Counted from the first letter of the stretch, positions 1 through 12,567 are shown. The stretch is DNA of 64,000 nt from Heterodera schachtii (GCA_023374025.1 SIJG01000078.1:187575-251574); one strand, 5' to 3'. Notes: generated by a model not told the origin, from the letters alone. Numbers and translations are program-made.

Positions 1-347
1 GGACGAGCAAACAATTTCATAAGACGTGTTTTTGTCTCATTGAAATTGAATGCCGTAATTTCGTCCGGCAAGCATGAGCGCTTGTATTCGCCGAATGCCG
101 ATGGACTCAATTTAGTCATGAGCAATTTAACCTTGGCGTCGTCCTGCAGGTTTGTCGCGGCGCAATCCATTGAGAATTGGAAGCGCTCTAACCATTCTTC
201 AAAGTCGACCGATTCGTCCTCATTTGAAAATGGCAGAATGTCCGGCAGTGTGATGTTGCTCTGCACTGGTTGGTTTGCCGTATTTTGTTGCTGCTTGACG
301 ATGTTCGTCAATTGGGTCAAAATGCTTTCCAAATTTTTGTTGTCCAT
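1..347 (-). CDS. Ty3/Gypsy-like Gag N-terminus, runs off the left edge
   Basis: An uninterrupted minus-strand frame starts at ATG 347 and is open to base 1 (115 codons). It begins MDNKNLESILTQLTN, followed by a Q/N-rich linker. It then has the capsid-type pattern of nematode Gypsy elements: a LPDILPF segment, FEEWLERFQFSMDCA around residues 55-69, DDAKVKLLMTKLSPSAF around 75-91, and a closing NFNETKTRLMKLF. These match the retrotransposon Gag fold in order and spacing, by recollection of the family. Nothing upstream was identified as a complete LTR. The plus-strand ORF over the same bases is its shadow. The rest of the element lies outside the window, so its integrity is unknown. Confidence 0.65.
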   Translation of the reverse strand, partial: MDNKNLESILTQLTNIVKQQQNTANQPVQSNITLPDILPFSNEDESVDFEEWLERFQFSMDCAATNLQDDAKVKLLMTKLSPSAFGEYKRSCLPDEITAFNFNETKTRLMKLFAR

Positions 348-380
348 TTTGTCTTGAATTGTCCACAGAAATGATAATAG

Positions 381-497
381 CCCGACTTGTTACTGACAAA
401 GTCGTCTGTAGCACCTGGCTATCAGTTGGGCTTAAATCGATGAGCCAAACTTGTTGCTGACAAGTTTATCTGTAGCACTTGGCTAACAGTGTTGGCT
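381..497. repeat. two-unit tandem repeat upstream of the Gag frame
   Basis: Two units about 62 bp apart share an ACTTGTTRCTGACAA core, then TCTGTAGCAC and TGGCTA. They lie just 5' of the Gag start on the minus strand, where the leader of a retroelement would be. No clear primer-binding site or LTR end could be set. Confidence 0.5.
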
Positions 498-2946
498 TTT
501 GTTGAACTTGACCGAATTTATTTCGACACAAATGGTGTACGAAATATGGCGGTGATGAAGAATGATTTCGACACAATTAGTGTTCGAAAGTTCCGCCTGA
601 ATATTTATTTCACCTCTGACTTTGTTCGAATTTGCACAAATTTGTTGAATTTGTTCGAAGTAGGACGGGCGTCGCCACTGTTGTGCCGTTGAACAATTTA
701 TTGTCAGTGGAAAATGGTGAAACAAATAAAAGAAATGCAAAAGGGTCAAATCAATAATTGGGGAACAATAATATTTTAAAGAGGAGGACAAAATGCGGAG
801 GAGAAGATGGGAGCAAAAGACAGAATGAATTGAATGGGTCAATGGGGAAAAACATTTGTGTGTGGGACTGAAATGACATAAACAAAATGCCAAAAATAAT
901 AACATTTAAAATGTCGTCCCAACATTTCCGAAATTTTGCTAATCGAAAATATCGGAACCACCGAAAATAAAAACATTAAAATATTTCTTTCATAGTAAAA
1001 AAAATAACCAAAACGTCCAATTTTCAGGTGCAAAACCGTTAAACAAATTATAACAAGATTTCAGAAATTTCCTGGCAGAGCCTGTCGGCACCGCTCGACC
1101 AAAAATTACCTTATCTGTTAACAAACAACTCAATTTTCAAAAATTTTCCCTGGCGGTGCCTATCGGCATCACCGGATCCCTTTACTCAACAAAAATTCTT
1201 GTAAAAATACCTAAGGAATTTTTAAACCTTTAAAACTTTAAATATTTAAACATTATTTTTTTCGCTTGAAAAAATCATTATATTAATCTGCTTAAGTTTT
1301 TTCTTTTGGAAAAAATGTCATTTTGTTAAAATTTTTGATTAATTATTTAGTAAAAAAAAAAATCTCTTTTTCTCGTTTTTTTAGGGCGTCTCGTCCTCGT
1401 TTTCGTTTTTGACAGCCCTTGAATTCTATTATAATTTCAAAATTTCCGATTCCTGTATTGACTTTTCAAATTGGCTCAAGAATTCGAAAGCATAGTGTCA
1501 AATTTATGTAGAATTTATAAAATGACTTTTGACTACGAAGTGCATTTTGACAAGTGCTTGTGTTTTTATAACACCACACTTTGAACAATTTACCAATGAA
1601 CAACAGAAAATAAATGAAAGTTTAGTCGCTGCGTATTAGAATTAATTCAAGATTTTTTCAAAATGAATTTAAATTATTTAAATTCATTTTATAAGTTTCC
1701 GTCGACAAATTCACTCAAATGAAAAATGATCAGCAGAAGGAAGAACAACTTTTTGGAAAAATCACTGAATTGGAAAAGAAAATGAATAAACAACAGATTA
1801 AAATGTTGTGAAAAATAATGGGGATGAGTAAATTGAAAAATTAATTAATAAAAAGCAAAAAAAAAAACTATTAACATTAAAAATCCTAAAACAAAGCAAA
1901 ATAAAACCTCAGAAAATTTTTCTATTAACGAAAAGCCAATAAATTACCTGAATGTAATCTAAGAATATTTAATTAAAAAACGAATAATATTTTAAATAAT
2001 TTACATAAATAAATTTGAAGACGCTTTTAACATTGCGAGGAAATTATTGGGATGCCACAGCTTGTAACAATCGCATTGAAATCACTGATAAATTTGACAG
2101 TTGCTAATGAATTTTATTATGATGGTAAATTGTAACAAAGTCAAATAATAAATTATTTTATATTTTTTCTTAAAAGTCGCATTCCGTCTAATTTTGTGGA
2201 ACAATGACTCTGCCGCCATTTTTTTTTTACTTTGAAATTTCTGACCATCAAATGCAAAAGTGAGAAACATTTTGGTTTAACGAATATGCACAATTTATAA
2301 CCAAATTACAAAGACAAGACAAAAAAATTTTTAAGGAAAATTGTCATAGTTGGGGAGGGGGTTGTCAATCTTTACTGTGGAAAGACGGAAACCCACTAAA
2401 AAACCTTTTACCTGCTTGGTTTGTTATTTTAGAATGAAATTCCATATGATTTTGTATATTTTGAAACATTTTTCGCGATTTATATGCATAATTAATGCGT
2501 AGATTTGGTGTACCAGAAATAATCCAGAAAGGTAAATTTTTAATTTTTTAAGTCAATTTTCTTTAAAATAAATTATTTTAGCTTTGTTTTCTTTTTTCAA
2601 ATTATATTATCTATTTCCGAGATTTTAGCTTAAATTTAACTTTTTGGAATAATTTGGTATATTTTACCCTCATTATGTGAATATGAATTTTTTGATAGTC
2701 GGTACACTCTGAAGGAACTACATGATTATGTTGTTGTATAGTTTGTTTTAATCTTCACATAGGGAAACATTTACCTGATTTTTTATTATGTTTCTTTAAA
2801 AAAGCGTCCTTATAATTCTGGAGTCAATGGCAACTCGAACATTGGGCGACCCGTACAATAATAAATTCTGCAAAAGAAAGCCTAAGCCTAGCCTAGGCAC
2901 AACGTAGGCAAATTTAAATAAAAACCGAAATTGAAATGATAATAAT
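498..2946. other. AT-rich non-coding stretch
   Basis: No frame with plausible splice sites or codon pattern was found on either strand. Short AT-rich ORFs here lack any protein-like composition. A small GC-richer patch near 1070-1180 (CTGGCRGWGCCTRTCGGCA repeated twice) looks like transposon debris. Confidence 0.5.
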
Positions 2947-3963
2947 TAGGGTTCGATGTTGTATGCACTAAAAATGCCAAATATGCGCATAAATGGCTTT
3001 ATACTCTCAAAAAATGCCAAAAATCGTGTAAAAATTAAGAATAGACATTGAAAACACCAAAAATATGGCTAAGGAGTTTTTTAGACAATTGCAAAAATAT
3101 TGAATTTCCAAATTTTTAAATTTTTACTCTATGCTTAAACAAAATTACACTCTTAAATAAATAAATAAAAATTTCCAAAAGGTATACCAAAGCTAAAGTT
3201 TTTCGATTTTAAGGGTGGGTGTTTTTTTTTTTAAATTCCCAAAAAATTGATCCTTAAGGGTGTATTTTTCGCTTTTTTCGCATTTTCTTGTGAAAATTTC
3301 CAAAAAATGACCAAAATATGTTCTAAAAGCCCAAAAATAGCAAAATATGCATTTATTTTTGAAGACCCTCGAAATATGCTTTTATATGCTAGGTCGAGGG
3401 CGAACCGAAAAATAACAATAATATAATTTCATGGTTCAACTTTTTTCACTGTTTTTTCTTCCAATATTCTGCTCAAAATAAATGCTAGCTTTCGTACCAT
3501 TAAGCGAAAAAATGCATGAAATTTATGGAGAAACGAACGAAGAAGTTAAATTTACGTAATATTGGGTGAAATTTCAGAAGAAAGTTAGCAGATTTGTTTT
3601 TTGTAAAAATGAAAAATTCTCTAGTAAACATACTTGCCAATCAATTTGATGGGTTCAAGATTTGAAATTAAAATTTTCGTTTTGAAGTAATTTTTTTTGG
3701 TCGGAGATGGAATGCTTTTGTAGTATTCTTTTTTAGTTTATTTTTTAAAATAAATATCTAATTAAATTTATTATTTTTCGAGACCGAATTTATTTGTATA
3801 TATTAAATTAAATATTTTATTGACACTGAGACTATTTTCGGTTCGTCTCAGCACGCCTTCACAAAATCAAAAAATTTTAACGTAGAATTGCTATTTTTGA
3901 GCCTTTTTCTTCATAGCATATGCGCAAAAAAATATATTCAAAATCATAGAACTTGGAACCCTA
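2947..3963. mobile_element. non-autonomous hAT-like element with internal AATATGC repeats
   Basis: The ends are inverted: TAGGGTTCGA at the left, and the reverse complement of the right end reads TAGGGTTCCAAG. The flanks ATAATAAT and GTAATAAC agree at six of eight bases, as in an old 8-bp target duplication. The interior has many short motifs of the type AAATATGC(A/G)CAT and no transposase. A second copy of this family surrounds the pogo element at 32.6-34.4 kb. Confidence 0.6.
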
Positions 3964-5498
3964 GTAATAACATTGCCCCATAAGCTGATATAATATTCAA
4001 TGACTATATTTACTGAACAAAAAAGGGACAGAAAGGAATTTTGGTAAAAAAAAATTCGCCCTATCTGACCGTTAGAAGATTTCCTTCCCCCTAATTATCA
4101 TTTGTTACAGTAATGACTGCAGATTAATAATAAGGAAAATATAAATGATTCACACAATTCTTTCTTTCATTTTTTTTCTAATCTATGGCAATTTTTCAGC
4201 TCTGATGTTGTTGTCGGAATTAGTCTTCATTTAGCCAATCAGCAAATTTCCTTCTTCAATGGTCTTCGTTTAGGTTGGTGTGAAGTTTTACGGCACATTC
4301 ACTTTGGCGCCAACGCTAAATTTTAGTTGTGATCCAAATTAAATAAATTTTATGCTTTGAGAGAGATTCGCAATTTTTTTTTTTTACTGTAAAATACAAA
4401 TTTCAAAAAAATTCAGTAAGATAAAAAAAACAACTTAGAAACTCAATCTGCGGATAGAAAAAACCTTGTCGATTTAAAATGTTTTACACTAGAGCCCGCC
4501 CGGTGAGGGACTGGATCCCCGCGGGATTTTGCGGGATCCAAGTGAACAATGCCGCATTTTTTGGAAAAATGCGGGACTTGAGGTATTAGTCCCTGCCGGA
4601 TCCCGTCCCGCAAAATTTTGAATTCTAATCCACATGCGGATACGCAAATTTGAAAATTCCGGGCTATAGTCATAAAATTCAAAATATTCTCTAATTTTTC
4701 TCATACCAAAGCTTAAAAATAATAAAAAAGAATTCATTTCATTTTCCAATTCATCTTCATTAAGGTAATGTCATGTGTATTAATAATAATCAAATCAAAA
4801 GCGATTCTTTTTTAGCGTTTGCAGGGCTTCGATCTCTGATCTGGTCAGAAATGTTCTTTTTTTGGGGCAGTGACAATTTTTTCTCATTTCATAAATCAAT
4901 CAAAAATTTGGATTTTTATTGGTATAGTTCACAAACTAATCCGTAATTTTAAAATTTGCCCAAAAATTGGCAATTTATGATGCAAATGCGTTAAATAATG
5001 ACTAATCCGGGCCCCACCTATTCTCAAAATTCTTTTAAATATAGAGGGCAGGAAACAAAAAAAAAATAAAATAAAAAAGTCATCATTTTCTGTTTTCGAC
5101 CTTAAATCTGAATTTTTTTTTTAGAGTCTTGGATTCTGATTTTAACAATTTTTCGATCGAAGCCCTGAGGTATTATCTTCCTTTTCCTCCCATTCAAACG
5201 GTAAATTTTTCAATTCCATTCCAATTCTTCATCCTCCTTTACCACTTCGTCTCGGCGCTTCTCCTCAGCGCAAAGAACTTTTTTGTTGAATTCCCTACAA
5301 AAAATAAATAAATAAAAAGAGCTTGCGTACAGATCGATGCCGATTTTGATGTTTCAAATTAATATAGGTATTTAATAAATAAGCCAAAACAGCAGATTTC
5401 TTTATGAAAAAATCATAAAGTAAATAATAAATACTTTATTTCAAAAGAAAAAATCAAGAGAAAAAATTTTAAATGTTTAAAAATTTTATTAATTATAA
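3964..5498. other. non-coding stretch with one GC-rich repeat
   Basis: No gene is supported. Apart from the repeat at 4490-4668, it holds AT-rich sequence only. The hydrophobic 60-aa ORF near 5129 has no ATG-linked splice context and no recognisable motif. Confidence 0.45.
4490..4668. repeat. short inverted repeat element rich in GCGGGAT motifs
   Basis: It starts TAGAGCCCG and ends CGGGCTATA, which are inverted relative to each other. The interior has GCGGGATTTTGCGGGAT and its inverse GATCCCGTCCCGC. Relatives lie at about 5950-5995, 6678-6790 and 17030-17215. No target duplication was found, so the class is uncertain. Confidence 0.5.
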
Positions 5499-5913
5499 CA
5501 GGGCTGCAAAAAATATGCACGAAAAATGACCAAAATATGCACCTAAATATGCACAAAAAACTTGAAAATTTGGGTTGCAAATTAATTAAAAAATTTCTTG
5601 CTTGTTTTTACAATTGCAAATCAAAAACTTTTCAAGATTTTCGGCAGTGAAGCTCACTGTTGACCCATTCGCGCATCACTTCAGATTTGGCTTTAATTTA
5701 GATATAATCAAAATATTTTCCTTAGAGATATTCAGATCTGAAAATATGTACAAAAAATGGCAAAATATGCATGAAATATGCAGAAAAACCCAAAATATGC
5801 AAATAAAAGACCCGATTTTTATACGAAAACACAAAAAACAAAGTGTTTTCCCTATTATTTAGAGCATGAAGAAGCCAGGAGAAAAATGCATTTGCATATT
5901 TTTTGCAGCACTG
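5499..5913. mobile_element. hAT-like MITE (CAGGGCTGCAAAA ends)
   Basis: The left end CAGGGCTGCAAAAAATATGC and the reverse complement of the right end CAGTGCTGCAAAAAATATGC differ at one of 20 bases. ATTATAA flanks both sides, a near-complete 8-bp duplication. The interior consists of AAATATGC-type repeats. Related ends occur at 14625, 14866, 16125, 17996 and 43922. Confidence 0.7.
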
Positions 5914-6301
5914 ATTATAAATTTTCCAGCAAACCAAATTTAATTAAAAATTGCGGACTGGGACCCCGCAAAATCCCGCACGGGATCACGTCCCATCACT
6001 CAAAAAACAATTCGGTAGAGCATTCGTTACTCTTTGTGATTGGCCTTCTATTTTTTCGCAGAAAAATTTTCTAGCCCCTAGCGCTTTTTTGAAAACTTTT
6101 ACCCCTTGGGAAGCCCACAAAAAATGTTATAAGAAATGCTAAAATAATTTGCTTAAAAATTACAGTGAAAAATTATCAAAACAGAATACAATTTGTATAT
6201 GAAATTCAGAAACATTTTTGGTTTTTCTTTAAAGTAACAAATATTTGATTATTTATTCAAAATTTTAAATTAACGAATAATAAAAAAATAATTATTAAAA
6301 T

Positions 6302-7238
6302 TAGGGTTGCTCCCCGAGCCCTCGGGGAGCAAAATGTCGGGGGCCGGGGACCTCGGGGGGCGACATGTCGGGGGTCGGGGCGGGGAGGAGCTCAATTGTC
6401 GGGGGTCGGGGACCCCGATCGGGGAATGACCAAATTTTATTTTAACCCAAAAAACCATTTTTTCTTTTTAAATGCTAGTAAATCTTCTTTTTTTCATTTT
6501 AATCATCTGATTTCGTTAATGCCAGTAAGAGTGAGTCCAAGCTGGCCTTTGTACCAGGACTTCCATTTGTTCTTATTTAGAAGAATGTTCTGATTTTGGC
6601 AAGCGACTAATATTCTGTTTCTTAAAAATGTTCATATTTTGATACTAAATCTTATTTTTCGGTCTTGGTGTTAATTAGAGCCCGTCGGGATCGGGACTCT
6701 CGCGGGATTTTTACGGGATTCCTGCTCGGGACTACCGTCCCTGAAAATTTTGAACTCCCGATCCCTCTCCTGCTCCCGGAAATTTTACAAAAAAAACGGG
6801 AGTAAAAATGCACTGGTATTAATTCAGTTTTTTTTGGCAAAAGCCTCATTTTGGGTCAAAAAGCCTCATTTTCTTCAAAAGACGTTTAAAATGTTCAAAT
6901 GTGATATTTTTGATTGTCCATGATCAATTTTAATTAACCAGGGAAAAGAAGAAGGAAAGTCAACGAGACTAACCACTAGGCCATCTGCACAATGCCAGTA
7001 CAACTTTTAAAGAATATATTTATGCTTATTTTTTAATTTTTTCCTTTATCCAATTTTCATCTATAATTTTTCACTCAGACCCCCATTCCCCGAATTATGT
7101 CGGGGAGTCGGGGGGCAAAAAGTCGGGGGCCGGGGACCTCGGGGATCGACATGTCGGGGGTCGGGGCGGGGAATAGGCCCAAAAATGTCGGGGATCGGGG
7201 TCGGGGACCGGGGAGCTCGGGGACGGGGAGCAACCCTA
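6302..7238. mobile_element. non-autonomous hAT element, 937 bp, perfect target duplication
   Basis: Terminal repeats TAGGGTTGCTCCCCG are identical for 15 bp. The flanks carry a perfect 8-bp duplication ATTAAAAT (6294-6301 and 7239-7246). The subterminal zones are GC-rich direct repeats of the GTCGGGGGTCGGGGAC type in inverted orientation. A copy of the TAGAGCCCG repeat (about 6678-6790) is nested in the middle. No transposase frame was found. Confidence 0.85.
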
Positions 7239-7408
7239 ATTAAAATAAACATTGAGTTTTTAAAAAAAATATACAAAAATTTTGAACTTGAAATTGCCAT
7301 AGAAAAAAGTTTTAAAAAATTTTTAAAGGGGGCAAACGGAAAATAACCGAATTGCCAAAAAATTGCGCCAATTTTATTATATTGTTTACATTTTTTAATA
7401 TTTCTCAC

Positions 7409-7747
7409 TCACCAATTCGCAAATGTTGAGTCAGGAGGAAGGTAGCCTCTGAATTTAAAAATTGTAAGTAACAAATTAACAGTTTATTTTTTTTACCCGT
7501 GCCAGTACTGCTCAAAGGAGACTTTCCTAAAAGATGAATTAATCATTGTAAAATTAAATTTTAAAAAAGTTATAAATTAAGTTATTATAACTATCACTTA
7601 CCCAGTCCAGTAGTGGTGAAAGCATATTTTTTCGGGTGGACTCCTGAAAATGATTTTTTCATAGGAAAAAAATTTAAAAAAAATTTTTTACCATTTGATT
7701 TTTTTTCTCTCAGTGTTACGCACACTTTCATTTGAAGGACGTTTCAT
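7409..7747 (-). CDS. four-exon 55-aa protein, unknown function
   Basis: The exons are 7747-7692, 7643-7602, 7526-7497 and 7448-7409. All three introns are canonical: donors GTAAAA, GTAAGT, GTAAAA and acceptors TTTTCAG, TTTTAG, AATTCAG. The phases agree across every junction and lead to a TGA stop. The product starts MKRPSNESVRNTERKKIKW and ends YLPPDSTFANW. The N-terminus is basic, and the C-terminal half is unusually aromatic (HHYW, EQYWH). No signal peptide or membrane segment is seen and no family was recognised. Each exon is too short for ORF calling. Four phase-consistent exons in 340 bp make chance unlikely. It could still continue if the last GTGAGT were used as a donor. Confidence 0.6.
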
Positions 7748-7914
7748 TTTTGTATAAAATTTAATAATTAATTGTGATAAAAAGAAATAAGATTTAAAAG
7801 TTTAGCATTCAAAAATTTATGGGTTCGAAAAAAATTCGGGTAAGAAAATTATTATATTTATTAGCAATAAATAAAAACACAATGAACAATGCAAAATAGT
7901 GACAAAAGTTTGTG
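7748..7914. promoter_or_regulatory. possible shared promoter of a divergent gene pair
   Basis: This 167-bp AT-rich gap separates the start codons of the minus-strand 55-aa gene and the plus-strand 55-aa membrane peptide. No clear TATA box was picked. The role is inferred only from gene orientation. Confidence 0.3.
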
Positions 7915-8082
7915 ATGATAACATCAATAAAGAAAATTAATGCGGCAGCTAAGGGACAATGGCTTGGCCTATTCGTTCTTTATTGGACGGATTTGTTTAT
8001 GCTCGCCATCTTTTTGCATATGATTAATAGAAGGGATGAAAATGACGACAAAATAAATCTTCCATTTGAAAATAAGAAATAA
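7915..8082 (+). CDS. 55-aa single-pass membrane peptide, unknown
   Basis: The frame runs from ATG 7915 to TAA 8080-8082, with an AATAAA polyadenylation signal overlapping the stop. The product has a short basic N-terminus, then a hydrophobic stretch of about 22 residues (WLGLFVLYWTDLFMLAIFLH, residues 16-35). It ends in a polar acidic/basic tail (RRDENDDKINLPFENKK). That is the layout of a tail-exposed single-pass small membrane protein. It could instead be the last exon of a longer gene, since AATAAAG just downstream of the ATG could act as an acceptor. No family was recognised. Confidence 0.4.
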   Translation: MITSIKKINAAAKGQWLGLFVLYWTDLFMLAIFLHMINRRDENDDKINLPFENKK

Positions 8083-8159
8083 ATAAAAAACAAATAATTA
8101 TATTAGATTATTTTATTCATTTTTATTATTTCTTAGTGTACCGTAATTTTTACTCAAGC

Positions 8160-8365
8160 GCATAAGCCAAAACTGTAAGAAAAAAAAATTTGGAATTTTG
8201 AGACGAGAGAGAGGGAGAGGAAAGAGCGTGAGAAAGAGCGTTAGAGTAGAAAAGAGAGAGTAAAAGCTCATAAGCCAATACAGTAAGCGAAAGGAGAGAG
8301 AAGAGAGCAGGGGAAAATGTGCAATGCAGAGAGAGTGAGTGAGTGAGAGAGTGAGTGTGTGAAAA
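8160..8365. repeat. GA-rich low-complexity tract
   Basis: Purine-rich GAGAGA and GAGTGAGTGA sequence. It contains two copies of a CATAAGCCAAWACWGTAAG motif, at about 8161 and 8270. On the minus strand it supplies the Ser/Leu-rich nonsense tail of the HADHA-like frame, so the gene appears to have been broken by this tract. Confidence 0.6.
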
Positions 8366-9729
8366 GTTGATTCGGTCACCCCGGGCAGCGGGCACAACCT
8401 TCTCAAGCTGAAAATCAATCCGATAAAGATGTATTTATATAATTTATTTGATCATTTTAAAGAATAAAAAAATTTAATTTTTAATATATATTAAAATCAA
8501 ATGAACAAAAAAATTAGCCAATTAATGACACTTGCCTTCTTTATCATTTCCTGCTTTGATTCAATGTCATCGGAGTAGGTCTCGACAACAAAATCCACCT
8601 TTTGCAATTGGTCAAAACCATTCAATTCCTGAAAAAAAAAGCTTTCAGAAAACTGAAAAAGCAAAATAAAAAAATTATGTTTTTCTATATATTTTTAAAA
8701 TTAAAGCAGCATCAAAATGGAAACAGTTCGCCACCCCTTCCCGTTTTCCCCTCAGGTTCAGTTCCCCCCCCCCCCCCCGGAAAAATGCGGAAATGTATGT
8801 AATGCACTCCATTAAAGTACAAAATAGCCATTTTACATTTATAAAAAGCAACGATTTTTGGAAATTGTTAAAAATTGCTAATAATCTGAATAGAAAAAAT
8901 TATCGCTCAAATTCAATTTTGTTCATCTAACCGAATTTAAATTGGAAAGAAAAATTTCGTTTTCAGCAGCGCTGATCTGTTTGCGCTTTATTTGGTCCTC
9001 CATTTGGGTGGTGATTTGCTTCAGTCCGCTGTCCAATGTCTCCTGTTTCGTGTCGATCAGAATCTGTCAATTGCATAATATTTAGCGCGTATTGGTGCCA
9101 TTTGCCATATTTTGTGGATGTGTTCTTTTATGGATATTTTCATGATTTATCATTTAAATATTTATTTTATTAATTACGATCAGTTTATAATTTTTCTAGG
9201 ATTATGACGAGAAATTGTTTTTATGAGAAAAATGATTTTTATAATCAGTTTTTAGCAAATTTCAATTTGATCTTTTTTTAATCCTGTGTGTGATCATACC
9301 GTTTCGATGTCCTTGTCAATGCTCACATTTGCGATGCCAGCGCCCGTCAGGCCGGCACCGATGATAGCCAAACACCTAAACAATACAAATTAATTTACAC
9401 TATCACTTCATTGTTTAATATTAATTTTAAGACGCTGCTGAAACTTACTCCGTTTTGCGCGCCTGGCCATGTTTGGAACTTTTGCACTCAGTTTGCCCTT
9501 AAGCAACAAACCATGTAAAATGAAAATACCAATGACAGTACCTTTGATGAGTCCGATGAGCGCCTTCGACTGTGCCGTTTGGGTAAGATAGCCAAACGCC
9601 TGAAATGAGGATAAATTTTTAGTTTTATATTTTTAGCCTGATCGGATCCAACCGACTCCACCCCACCCCCCCCCCCCTACGCTCAGCTAACAATAAGCCC
9701 TAATCTTCATCTATCTATTCACATACTTA

Positions 9730-10145
9730 CAATTAGGTCTTGGAATTTTAAAATTGCCGGGACCGTGGCGAGACTTGGAAAAACGGAACCCAGGTCCTGA
9801 TTCCAATTTGGGGCCGGGGCCCCGCCGGGACTGGGATTTTTTAAATTTGTGGAGCACCGGAAATTTTTAAAAATTTGTGGAACATTAGAAATTTTTAAAA
9901 TTTTTAGCAGTTGAATCGTACAAATTTCCAAAATATATTTAGTCAAAATAATTATTACTTTTTCAATTTTGGCAGTTTTATTGGTGAAATTTAAAACCGT
10001 ATTAGCCCGGTCAAAATGACCGGGCCCAGGATTTGGCAAATGGACCGGTAGGGAGATCCTGGGACTCCCGTTTTTCCGGTTCCAGTGGTTTGTCCAAAAA
10101 ACGGGACCAGAGTCCCGGCAAAATCGCGGCGGGCCCCAGTTCCCT
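9730..10145. repeat. GC-rich transposon remnant inside a HADHA-like intron
   Basis: Between exons 10305-10174 and 9599-9542 lies sequence with CCGGGAC, GGGGCCGG and ACCGGGCCCAGG motifs, plus a tandem TTAAATTTGTGGARCA repeat. Similar material is at 23.93-24.06 and 47.45-47.58 kb. Ends were not resolved. The minus-strand ORF over it is not gene-like. Confidence 0.45.
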
Positions 10146-12567
10146 TGTGGGCTCTTTTTAAATATCAACCCACTTTTGTCTCCTCCTCGTAGCCCTCTTT
10201 TTGGCCGTCCACAAGTCCGGTGCGTACAACGTCCAAAATGCGCAACGGTGCCGGGTAATTGCCATGCGTTTGTTTCATCACTTTGTCCCGTGCCATTCGC
10301 ATCACCTGATATGCAAATAAATTTTATAATTTATTAAATTTGGGCTTAAATCTTTTTTAATATTTTATCCTAAAATTTACAAAAAACCGGGAAAAATATT
10401 TCTAAATTTGGTTCGGCAGCGACTATTCTGCACTGATGGCTCACTGACCTAAAAACCTCAAAAATTAACTTAAAAAAAGACGTAAAAACGCACTAATAAA
10501 AACAGTGGAAATAAAAGAAAAGATAAAATAAATTTAGTTCTGTATTTTTATTGCCCATTATATCAGTTTTTTAATTATTTTAAAATAGATTTTTTATACA
10601 TTGTCCAGCAATGGTTTACGGGTCAGCAATGCGTTCTGCATTCGTCCCATCAGGGGTGGCCCGCTGTTGATTTTTATTGTGCCGGCGCTGATCTGTTCAC
10701 AGGTTGAGATGGCAACCTGAAAAAATGATCAGGGTGTTCATCTGCTCTATTCAGAAATATTGCGAATATACATTAAAAATGGCCAAATACAGCGATTATT
10801 AAAATCCTCTTCAAAATTGTTTTAGTTAAAATAAATATTTATTTTGTGTTCATTTTTTTTTTTTTTGCAAATTGGTCTGTTGGCTAGAAAAAATTCAATT
10901 TAAAATAATTCATTTTTTTATTAAAGAAAAGTGCAAATTTAAATTTATTTAAAAAAATGAAAAACTTAAATCGGTTTAGATAAATTTGTGTCAAAATACC
11001 AATTTCTAAAATTCGTAAAAATAAGATAAAGTAATGAAAATATAAGTCAAAGGTTTCAAAAAAACTATTTGGGAAATAATAGTTTAGCTTTTTTTAATTT
11101 TAAGAAATATTTAAATTATTTGTTGTTCCTTTTAAAAAACAAAAAGCACCTCTTCCAAATAGCGATGAGTTCGGCCAAGAGGATCTGTCAGATGAAGCCC
11201 GAACGGCTGAAAATGATCAGTGTTTGATGGGTACTTTTTGAACATAATCCAAGATTTAAAAGGTCGAAAATTATCACCATATTGAAAAGTTTAAAAAAAT
11301 ATTTCACCTGGACAAGTTGGTCAACCAGGCCCATCTTCTTAGCTTTGTCCGGCTTAACGACTTTGCCTAAAATAAAAAAAACGATTTTAAAAAATAAGAA
11401 AAAGGAAATAAATTTTTTAAAATGAACTTTCATTTATGTATTAATCACCGGTCAGCATCATGTCGAGCGCGTTCTGCAACGGAATCAGGCGGGGCAATCG
11501 CTGAGTGCCACCGGCGCACGGCAACAGGCCAAGCATCACATCGGGCAAAGCGAACAGCGTCTCGGGCGAGCTGACCGCGATCCGGTAATGGCACGCCAGC
11601 GCCATCTCCAAGCCAATGCCAATGCATGAGCCCGAAATGGCGGCAACGATCGGAAAGAAATTTATGCAATTTATTTAATTTATATTAGACATTGATATAC
11701 GATTTAATTAAATTATTAAGGCATTGTAGAAAAAAAAACATAAAATTTTTGTGTATTCATTAAATTATTCTTTTTGTAAATTAACGGTTTTAAAATTTTT
11801 TGTACCGCCAGAAAATTTTTTCCCTGTTGCTTTTCCCTTTAACCACCAACAAAGGCATAAAAGCAAAAAACAACATATTTTAAAAAATCAAAGTTTTTAA
11901 AAATAAGGGATAATTTATTTCAAAACAAGTTATAAAATTTTTTTTTGAAATTTAGTTCTTGATTTTTTCTTGAGTCTGGCCTCCATCCGTTCAAAATGGA
12001 TTTTGGCATCACGCGAAATGCGTGCCGCCGCCTCCGCTGTTGCGCACCGCGAAAGCATGCCAATGTCGGCACCGGCAATGAAACTCTGTGGAAAAATTTA
12101 TTTATTATTATTAGCTAGTGGTGATTCATAAATTATTATGTAGCAAATATTTGTCATTTGTGGTCCCCCCCCCCCCCACCAATGGAATTTTTGGTGCTTT
12201 TTCTGCTGTTTGCCCCCGTTGACAAATCTCTTAATCGAACAGAAAGCCGAACATTTATATTTTTTCGTTTTTTGCTAAATTTACGTTAGGTATTCGAAAT
12301 AGGATTAAATAGATATCCGATTCGGGATCAATGACCTCGAAAGTGCCGAATTTTCTATTGGTATTTCACTTTCTTTTTGCCTCTCCTTACGTTATGTTTT
12401 CCGGACATCAGCACCACGCCACGCACTGACGCGTTCTGCTCAATTGCATCGAATGTCTTGCGCAAATCGTCCAACACGGCCTTGTTGAGAGTGTTGTCCG
12501 GAAAAATGAATAAAATTTGAATATAAAAAAGAGAAAACAAAAAAAGTAATCAGTTCTGTGCCATTAC

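Noticed and set aside
40..357. plus-strand 105-aa ORF at the left edge
   Set aside because: Shadow of the minus-strand Gag frame, which has the protein-like sequence.
8113..8418. overlapping minus-strand ORFs of 101 and 81 aa
   Set aside because: Mostly translation of the GA/TC-rich tract. Only the first 18 codons of one frame belong to the HADHA-like exon.
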